Source of the DNA: Corbicula japonica
Taxonomy: Eukaryota > Mollusca > Bivalvia > Venerida > Cyrenidae
Assembly: GCA_038501625.1 (NCBI GenBank)
Contig: JAZAYU010000008.1
Coordinates: 6,386,938 to 6,450,937, forward strand
Reading direction: 5' to 3'
DNA length: 64,000 nt
The translations under genes and the position numbers were made by a program. The notes below the pieces were generated by a model that saw nothing but the letters and a program-made list of their open reading frames with translations, was not told where the DNA came from and searched no databases. This document shows positions 58,701-64,000 of the stretch, in pieces; position 1 is the first letter of the stretch; the number at the start of each line of letters is the position of its first letter.

Positions 58701-60983
58701 CATATTATACTTACAGTAATAAAAATATATGCTATTAAGTCAAGTGTGGTAGATTAGAAAATCCCTCAAGAAAATCAATACCTCTTTGCTTTATAAATTT
58801 ATAGGACTTTTAAGATTAATAGTACATACGAAATATTTTGTGTATCATTAAGTTGCATGTTTCTAGATGCAATATTTATAATATTATCACCTCTATTGAA
58901 ATTATATTTGTCTGCAGCTCCCTTCAGGGAATGTCAGCTAAATTTGTCAGGAGTGTGACATTATGCAAATATTGCAATATTCTGTCAACATATCCTTTAC
59001 ATGAAAACAAGAGGATGTACTTTCCTGGAAGTCTATGTCATGTTTTGTTTAATTGTGACAAAGAGGAATGGCCTCAGTGAAACATTTTTGAGTACACTGC
59101 ACTTATGTGGTTGACAGGAGTGTGACACACTTTTTTAACAAAATGCATTTTTTATCTTTATGCGATACCGCAAGTTCTAAAGCACTTACATTTGATTCTT
59201 CAACATGTATTTTAACAGAAATACACATTTAAATAATAAGAAACAGTAAAACTTGTATTTTAAGCACATAAATTAAAATTCTTTGATTTATTTAATAAAG
59301 TTCAATAAAGCTCCATTAAATTTTTATTCTGCCACATATGGGTATAACTTGATTGATTTTGATCACTGAAAAGACTATACAAACATATGGACCAACCAGT
59401 TTGGACTTTTTATGAACTTAAATTCTTTACATTATTTTTCACTTCACTTGCCATTTTTCAAATGACAATATCTCAGCAACCAGTTGACCAATTTCAAACA
59501 TCTTTTCAGTTTTGTACTCAGTTTCAATAAGCAAAAAATGCAGAATAACAAGTTTGGAATTTATACGAACTTTATTTTTTCACTATTTTTTCACTTTTCC
59601 AGCCATTTTTTTGAAACAGCCCAAAAGCATTTTAAAAAGTAAAAGACGATTTTTATAAGTTAAAAACAAATATCGTCTTACGTGTATATAACAAGCATTG
59701 ATGTAATCTGACTCGGTTTCAGAATCCTTGTCCAACACAACACGTGTGCTGTCATCTGAAATACAAAGTTGTAATGGCAATTCTACAATAAACTCGCAAT
59801 CTCTCACACTTAAACGGTTTTGTTGCAAGTTTTCCTGTACTTCAATTTAATGTTTCATGTAGTTTTTGTTTTTGTAGTGTTATTTATTCAAAGTACCGAG
59901 GAACTCTCGCGTGACGATTGCTGTATGACATATAGCAACTCATCCAAAGAAAAAAAAATGTTATCGAAACTTTGCCGTGGTTTAGTTCAAGGATCTATTA
60001 TAGGCAACATCTTATTTTCAATATCTCACGATTGATATATTTTTCTTACACATTTTTATGCATTTAAATTTAAATTGTGTTCATAAACAGTCGCCGAGAA
60101 AGAATGGGTGAAATCATACACGCATATAGATCCTTGTATCTGTTTTTGCCCCTATTCTGTGGTTTTAATGCTTCCAAATGCTGCTCTTGCATACCCTTTG
60201 GTAGTTTCTGAAACAAGAACATTTCAACATTACTGTTAAATTTATTTACTTTTTTCAAATGATGATAATTATTAAAATACAAGCAATATAAGTAGCCCTA
60301 TATTTTAGACAAAATCAAAGTAAAGCTAAAGTTTAGCTAAAACCTTATTTATAAATTGAATAACAAAATTGTATGTTATTTTTCATTATAATTACGATTC
60401 TAGGCTGCATTCCAGTAGAAATAAACAAAAACTGAGTTTGTACAACACATTTTACTTCAAATTCTTTTCGAAATCTGTCTGCGGCAGTATCTCCGGTAAA
60501 GACTAGGTCAGACAAATCTTTGACATGTATTGCCGTCTTAGGAATGTCATTGGCCACTTCATCGAATGCATAATACTCTTTGTCAGATTTTTTTTGGGAC
60601 GAACTTCGCCTGTCTTGATTTTCTGTTGCTACAAAACAAACTTTGTGATTACATTTAATATTATTGTTAAATTAATTAGTAAAACTTCATTGCAAAATGA
60701 AGAAGTAAAAAGTAAATATAAATTCATTAGAACATTTGATTTTTTTAACATTCAAATTAAGAAAACTTTTAAACTATATAATTTCTTTGAAATGTTACAT
60801 TTTCGGACAAAAACAATAAAACTATTATTAATTAAACAAAAAAAAACATTAGGTAAAGGGTGTAACGACTTGCTTTAAACTCATGTTTTACCTTTCGATG
60901 TCACAGTTATGTCGCCTATGTTCCCGCTCAGTTCATTAAATGTTATCTGGCTTTCTTGATTACTGTTATTCGACAATAACGCC
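41803..60983 (-). CDS. RPTP-2: second receptor-type tyrosine phosphatase, 3' part (juxtamembrane, D1, D2)
   Basis: 17 exons on the minus strand, 5' to 3': 60983-60892, 60628-60456, 60207-60120, 59755-59682, 57724-57688, 56643-56546, 55986-55867, 55164-55013, 54585-54450, 54068-53919, 52732-52633, 50410-50337, 50138-50007, 47583-47455, 43181-43036, 42558-42423, 41880-41803 (TGA at 41805-41803). They total 1915 nt, ~638 residues, all in phase. From the second exon on, each has the same length and phase as RPTP-1 exons 8-23; the first is 92 nt against 122 nt. The first exon enters in phase 2, just as RPTP-1 exon 7 follows the transmembrane exon, so transmembrane and ectodomain exons should lie beyond 64000. 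The two genes are tandem duplicates. Confidence 0.88.
42190..42380 (+). mobile_element. Degraded family C copy
   Basis: Decayed core: aatggtcagtggcaaatata, ggtttaaaccaggcgcgggt. It ends near gtgtggtgattcctgatatg, the start module in reverse. Confidence 0.4.
42843..42970. repeat. Family E dispersed repeat
   Basis: tattgaattgcgctcagccc, atgactaggtggcgtaaata, gcatgaacagtctcaatcaa. Lies in the RPTP-2 intron just below exon 43181-43036. Confidence 0.55.
43265..44290 (+). mobile_element. Family C element, longest copy, with nested family D insertion
   Basis: Begins aaaaggtgaaatatgcatat, carries the usual core, and is interrupted at about 43672-43887 by a tRNA-like family D unit (ggtaaaaagtctccccgtac to gagacactatcattt). 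The element resumes at ggagtaaaatcagcaagaac, through acccctgccaccgtcgtgca, to about 44290. Comparison with 40841-40870 shows the uninterrupted junction gagctcctggagtaaaatca. On the minus strand the downstream block encodes a decayed 98-codon frame ([30 protein letters not shown]), which recurs at 29231-29494. Confidence 0.7.
43672..43887 (+). repeat. tRNA-like family D unit nested in family C
   Basis: Box A cccggttagctcagttggtt and box B gtgcgggttcgctcccagct; diverged from the tandem units at 38883 by several substitutions. Nesting shows that family D mobilised, or was copied, after this family C insertion. Confidence 0.7.
44295..44445. repeat. Family E dispersed repeat (reverse)
   Basis: tgcaggctcggtttgattga, gcctgttcatgggcagtaat, gcatattactgcccacgccg. 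Directly follows the family C block. Confidence 0.65.
44940..45250. repeat. Downstream block of family C, isolated copy
   Basis: acccctgccaccgtcgtgca, accaaagaggtaagcatagt, accaggccggcagagcgctg, decaying toward 45250. Matches 29240-29490 and 43985-44280. Confidence 0.6.
45494..46200. repeat. Tandem array, ~144-bp unit, five copies
   Basis: Units start ctatttttagcaacagtgac at about 45494, 45634, 45779, 45922 and 46068. Each runs through cttgatcacagatacctggg, gtagcaatcccaagctgc, ataagctacccacaaacc and aagtttggcatcaatagg. Copies are diverged. Inside the RPTP-2 intron between exons 47455 and 43181. Confidence 0.8.
46227..47045. repeat. Tandem array, ~165-bp unit, five copies
   Basis: Units marked by aaaaaggggcataactttgt at about 46227, 46392, 46555, 46721 and 46885, with acagtcagggattatgaaac, ttgtcctgataattggtatt and tggttactgagaaaaacaca. 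It ends in a CCGCC-rich stretch (47045-47070). The last three units are very similar, suggesting recent expansion at the right end. Confidence 0.85.
47155..47245 (-). mobile_element. Family C start-module fragment
   Basis: Reverse copy of gcttatcaggaatcgccaca and cagcctccccacgcag only. Confidence 0.55.
48232..49810. repeat. Composite dispersed repeat with internal ~165-bp tandem units
   Basis: Opens with gagctgtcagaggagacagc, includes gtgtccataggacacagatg followed by cccccgc (48654-48680), then two units built on aacagtgaccttgaccttgg (about 48953 and 49110, period ~166) and three on aaaaaggggcataa (49264, 49429, 49595, period ~165). It closes with gccgacgccgacaccggggt and attcttcgaatagtcgagct (49750-49806). 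gactattcgaatca near the start mirrors ttcttcgaatagtcga at the end, so it is probably one composite element. Confidence 0.65.
50671..51115. repeat. 215-bp tandem duplication
   Basis: Unit ataatggctgaaattatttt ... gaaatcatttaaatat starts at 50671 and 50886. Copies are over 90% alike by eye (shared tgagccaatgaccatgcagt, ttgctcacgattattgtccg). RPTP-2 intron. Confidence 0.8.
51161..51405. mobile_element. Family A MITE, copy 7
   Basis: TTAA edges with tcctttactccatagacacg on the left and ctatggagtaaagggttaa on the right; internal gtgtagatccagatcagc. Slightly different subfamily from the 0-8 kb copies (tactcca instead of tcctcca). Confidence 0.7.
51654..51760. repeat. Perfect-stem hairpin, copy 1
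   Basis: Stem tagaggcttgtatgaaaaat followed by taaacggtc, loop region gcccagctgcgctgggc (itself a palindrome), then the mirrored arm gaccgtttaattttcataca and agcctcta. About 45-bp arms. Confidence 0.85.
51805..52052. mobile_element. Family A MITE, copy 8 (duplicate of copy 7)
   Basis: Matches copy 7 including internal gaccatgatcggaatgcacg. It arose by the 643-bp tandem duplication rather than by independent transposition. Confidence 0.7.
52302..52408. repeat. Perfect-stem hairpin, copy 2
   Basis: Same stem and the same gcccagctgcgctgggc centre as 51654-51760, one difference next to the loop (ccagacc against cctgacc). Confidence 0.85.
53074..53303 (+). mobile_element. tRNA-derived SINE (Meta/RUDI-like)
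   Basis: The head cccggctagctcagtggata with gagcatcggactgtcaatcc is tRNA-like (box A, anticodon-like gtc). The body has caggaacaccggttaggtgg and aaaggtgttgaaaccaggcg, and the tail is taaaccccaaacaaacaaac. This head-core-ACAA-tail layout resembles bivalve SINEs with a Meta core. About 230 bp, plus orientation, in an RPTP-2 intron. Confidence 0.75.
53433..53780 (+). mobile_element. Family C dispersed element, 3'-truncated
   Basis: Start module gaaatatgcatatcaggaat, core gagaacccgaggggttaccg and ttctagagtacaccaacctc, ending near caatgttgcatgcaaaagca; the downstream blocks are absent. Confidence 0.7.
53919..60207 (-). CDS. RPTP-2 catalytic-type domain D1 (WPD altered to LPD)
   Basis: Exons 60207-60120 through 54068-53919. 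Motifs: [91 protein letters not shown]. The Cys-x5-Arg loop, the Asp of the acid loop and the Q-loop Gln are kept, but the conserved WPD Trp is Leu (codon TTG at the end of gca-ttg-cca-gac). Activity is plausible but may be altered, since this Trp acts as a hinge for loop closure in PTPs. Confidence 0.88.
56868..57000. repeat. Family E dispersed repeat (reverse)
   Basis: tgcaggctcggttttattga, ggctgttcataacacagtca, ctatccacaccttctagtcc; moderately decayed. Confidence 0.5.
57870..59640. mobile_element. Candidate 1.8-kb DNA element with GGCTGTTTCAAAAAA termini
   Basis: The left end ggctgtttcaaaaaatggct is mirrored at the right end by agccatttttttgaaacagc (59600-59622). Inside are three copies of GWCAGGAGTGTGACA (58048, 58948, 59116) and a nested hairpin duplication (58376-58668). 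An 80-codon frame (58838-59080) has CKYC and no recognisable relatives. No clear target duplication, so the call is tentative. Confidence 0.45.
58376..58668. repeat. Hairpin palindrome with half-duplicated arm
   Basis: 58376-58516 is a long palindrome: arms gggggaaacagtacgaaatg and caacctcggctaacgcctcg at the centre, mirrored to catttcgtactgtttccccc. Its right half is then repeated once with period 124 (tgagaaggtaatgtcaacct at 58421 and 58545). Confidence 0.85.
60456..60983 (-). CDS. RPTP-2 first two visible exons: juxtamembrane tail
   Basis: Exon 60983-60892 reads [16 protein letters not shown], then [15 protein letters not shown]. It is unlike RPTP-1 exon 7 and lacks its YMTP and QYTDL motifs. 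Exon 60628-60456 reads [20 protein letters not shown], then [20 protein letters not shown], and ends DRFRKEFE with a normal GT donor. This region has diverged far more than the catalytic domains; only the EYYAFDE element matches HAYYSFDE of RPTP-1. Confidence 0.8.
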
Positions 60984-61647
60984 CTAAATCAGAAAACATT
61001 GTTAATTGAGTTCTACAACGAAACAGACGGTGTCAAGGGTACACGCATCATTTTCCCGCATACCGCTATTATTTTATCATCCTGGGCGTTATCACCGTAT
61101 CATTTTAGACAAAACAAACTAAGAAAAAGGCAGTCCATAAATAATACGCCAAAAAGGCCCACCTTTGAAGTAAGTGTACAAACAAAAGTATATCTACGAA
61201 ATTTTATGATCATTGGAGGATAGGTTTTTACCTAGTTTTTATCCAGGACTTGTAGGAATTCTTTGTTTTAGTGAAAATCGCTATGTCCTGGATATTTTGC
61301 AGTTTGTTTGCACACTGGCGAGTGGGGCATAGGGTGTTACGAAGGTTTTAATATGTTACCCCTAAAATTTGTAGAAAAAATATATGGATTTTGAATCTTT
61401 AATTCTGCTCTATTCCAGATACGATTTAATGAAACTTATATTTTTATATAAGGATGAAGTATTATCTGTTGATTGATGTAGTTTTTATTTCAAAATTTTT
61501 GCACTTAGGTAACATATTTTGTGCATAACATACATAACCCTAAAAAGAGGAAATTTAAGTCAGAAACTTACCTGTAGGATTTTTATTTGTAATCAAACTT
61601 TGGCAATAATACATGTTTTTGAAAGCTGCATGATCAAACAATATAAC

Positions 61648-61677
61648 CCAGTGTGATTTTTATAAAAATCACACTGG
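61648..61677. repeat. Perfect 30-bp palindrome
   Basis: ccagtgtgattttta followed immediately by taaaaatcacactgg, with no spacer. Confidence 0.95.
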
Positions 61678-62894
61678 CAATTGTAATAATTTTTCCATAA
61701 TTTTATATGTTACCATATCGCTAATTCAAACATTATATTCTTGTTTTGGGATAAAATATAGAGTTTAATTAAATTATTGAGCTTTATATATGTAAGTGTT
61801 CTTGAAACTTTCATGACTTCAAATTTTCAACATACATAACATATGCTACGTATTAAAATAAGGCTTATTTCCTTGTTTTTATTTATTTTTAATGGTGTTA
61901 GCTGATATCTATTTGAAGAAATTAACTATGTGTGCTCTGTGCAATGTCCTGATGTTTGTTAGCCCTGTGTAGATTTCTAATTACATTCAGAGACGTTTAT
62001 TTAACTAATATTACTGATTGAATGAAGTATTTTCTCTAAAACTGATATTGTTGTACAAAGAACTGATTACATTTACAAGACTGTATCATGACTATGCAAT
62101 CATTTTAGATTAAACTATAAAATAATAATAGTAAGAAGTTTATAGTGTATACTATGTTATGTTATGTGGTTAAAATGTTAAAGTATTTAAGCTTGTCCAT
62201 TGTAAACCTTCAAATCTCCGTAACATATAATTCCGAAGTTACCATATTGCCAAAGTACCATGCATTTATGAATTAAATTCTAAAAAAATAAATTTTAGAA
62301 TTGGTTCCAAAAAAGTAAAAAGACAAGAGATAAAAATATTGCTTTGAAAAGTGTTACAAATAAAACTAATTAAAACTAATTATATGTTACCTAATTATTT
62401 GAATAATGTTTTTTTAGAAAGATCACTTAGAATAAAGAAAATAAATTTCCAAACCGTGTTTTACCCGATAGTTTGTATCTTGATTTCGGTAGTATAAACT
62501 ATATTTACTAAATACAAGGTTGAAAGCACCAGTTCTGGTCTTTTAGAGCAATAATAACTGACATTGCTGTTAAATAAAACATGTGAAATACGAAAAATAA
62601 ATTGTCCTAAATGAAACATTATTTTTTCCATTGTTCAAAGAAAGCTTAAGAATTTGTTAAGAATTCCTTAAGATCTTTGTAGAATGTTATTTTTTTAAAG
62701 ACAAATAAGTGTTAAAGAGAAACATCCTAATTTGAAAGACAATCTGTGTAATGCAGGTAATGGTAAGCTAATAAACAAGTTAACGTTGACTTATGTATAA
62801 TAATTTTTTTAGGTAAAAATTCTTTTACTTGAGTCAAAAAATTTCTATATAATGCTCATGCTGTTTCAATGTTTTACAATTTGTACACTGAACC

Positions 62895-63353
62895 TTCTTT
62901 TATCCCTGTCATCGTGTTCTTGCTGATTTTACTCCAGGAGCTCTGGTCTCGGTAAGATCATTGAGTACCCGCTCTTTGACTTTGCAATGCTATTAGATTC
63001 TTATGTTTTATATATTTGTGTGCTTTTGCATGCAACGTTGTTGAGCCAATAAGTGGGTTGGAGTTGTTTCACCAAGACAACTTGTATTTGTTTTGTAATA
63101 TGAGAACCTGTTGGGACAAGTGTGAGGTTGGTGCACCCTAGAACCTGGTTTAAACCCCCAGTGGCAATTTGATTTGCCACTGACCGTTCCAAGGCGGTAA
63201 CCCCTCGGGTTCTCATTTTTGTTAATTGTTAGTGGTGTCTCTTTTGAAACTGATCATTTTATTAACCATGCTCTCCCCCTCTCTTCTTCTTGACTGTGTA
63301 GAGAGGCTGTTTTTTCTGAATGTGGCGATTCCTGATATGCATATTTCACCTTT
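62895..63353 (-). mobile_element. Family C dispersed element, reverse copy
   Basis: Full reverse copy from tccctgtcatcgtgttcttg to gatatgcatatttcaccttt. It has the 71-codon [20 protein letters not shown] frame on the minus strand, nearly identical to the copies at 40575 and 43391. Confidence 0.75.
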
Positions 63354-64000
63354 TTAGTATTTTAGATGAATAAAACTACTTTTAAAAACATTTCAAACAT
63401 CCGATAATTTAATCAGCTAATTTGTGTAAAGTTAAAATTAAGTAGCTTTTAAATTTGTTATAGATCAACTTTAACATAATATAATATTATATTAAAATAT
63501 TTATCAAAATGTTATTTAACTAATCATTTGCAGTTTCTTGCTTTTCTTTTCTTATTGTATTTGCTGATTATTAAAGTAAAAATTGGTAACATATTATAGG
63601 ATGACTAAAGACATAAATAGAACAATAAAATGATAAAAAAATGTTAATTTTGTTTATTCTTTCTTTTCTACATTTTGTTAGAACAAATTAATGTTATCTG
63701 TCTCAATCGAGAGTATCTGGACTAAGCTTTAGACTGGATGCAACAGCCCATGATTAGTGCAAACGTAAGCTGTATTACAATGTTGTCACTGAGCCATATT
63801 GATAGGTTTATTGTTAATTTAAAAAGATTTAAAATAGGACGAACTTGAACAATCTACATCATACAACACATTTGTTTCAAGACATATTGAGCAGTACACA
63901 GATCATTAACCTCTAAAGTTTAACTACATTTAAATTAAAAAATACATTTCTGTTTAATATCACCAGCATCAATACCTTAATTTCCTTTTGTAACATAATT

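Larger units (their letters stand above)
60984..64000. other. No exon recognised; probable RPTP-2 intron
   Basis: No transmembrane or sushi-like exon could be read on the minus strand. The region is very AT-rich, has a perfect 30-bp palindrome at 61648-61677 and a family C copy at 62895-63353. If RPTP-2 has the same structure as RPTP-1, the intron before its transmembrane exon exceeds 3 kb. Confidence 0.5.

Noticed and set aside
61000..61223. 74-codon plus-strand frame as an exon
   Set aside because: No flanking splice consensus in a matching phase and no family resemblance; it lies in the presumed RPTP-2 intron.

Overview
The window is nuclear DNA of an invertebrate animal, most likely a bivalve mollusc and possibly a heterodont or venerid clam. 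That is an inference from three things: AT-rich DNA with small exons split by long introns; a pair of receptor tyrosine phosphatase genes with animal-type domains; and clam-like repeats, such as arrays built on AAAAAGGGGCATAACTT and a tRNA-headed SINE ending in (ACAA)n. No bacterial-type operons, CRISPR arrays or functional tRNA or rRNA genes were seen.

Layout. (1) 1-5.3 kb, plus strand: the last four coding exons of a gene for a long, disordered Ser/Asn/Gln/Tyr-rich protein of unknown identity, with its stop at 4771-4773. Its introns and 3' UTR hold palindromic MITEs. (2) 5.3-11.2 kb: no gene seen; relics of two MITE families. (3) 11.2-30.8 kb, minus strand: one apparently complete gene of 23 coding exons for a 1204-residue receptor-type protein tyrosine phosphatase (RPTP-1). 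It has a signal peptide, a fucolectin/F5-8C-like domain, about five sushi (CCP) modules, one transmembrane helix, a juxtamembrane tail with tyrosine motifs, a catalytically intact D1 and a degenerate D2. (4) 30.8-41.8 kb: intergenic and repeat-dominated, with two large inverted repeats. The larger spans 4.4 kb, carries a decayed zinc-finger-like reading frame in both arms, and has tRNA-like tandem repeats in its centre. (5) 41.8-61.0 kb, minus strand: a second, tandem RPTP gene (RPTP-2). The 17 exons inside the window cover the juxtamembrane region, D1 and D2; the ectodomain and transmembrane exons lie beyond the right edge. From the second of these exons onward, every exon matches its RPTP-1 counterpart in length and phase. 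(6) 61-64 kb: no exon recognised; probably the intron leading to the RPTP-2 transmembrane exon, with one dispersed repeat.

The two phosphatase genes are head-to-tail duplicates, as expected for a locally expanding family of surface receptors. RPTP-1 D1 keeps the WPD loop and [14 protein letters not shown]-2 D1 keeps the Cys-Arg loop but reads LPD instead of WPD. Both D2 domains carry HCMNGAEKSG, with Lys where the P-loop Arg should be, so they are probably regulatory pseudophosphatases. Exon joins were read by eye from splice consensus, phase and paralogue agreement; no alignment or database search was run.
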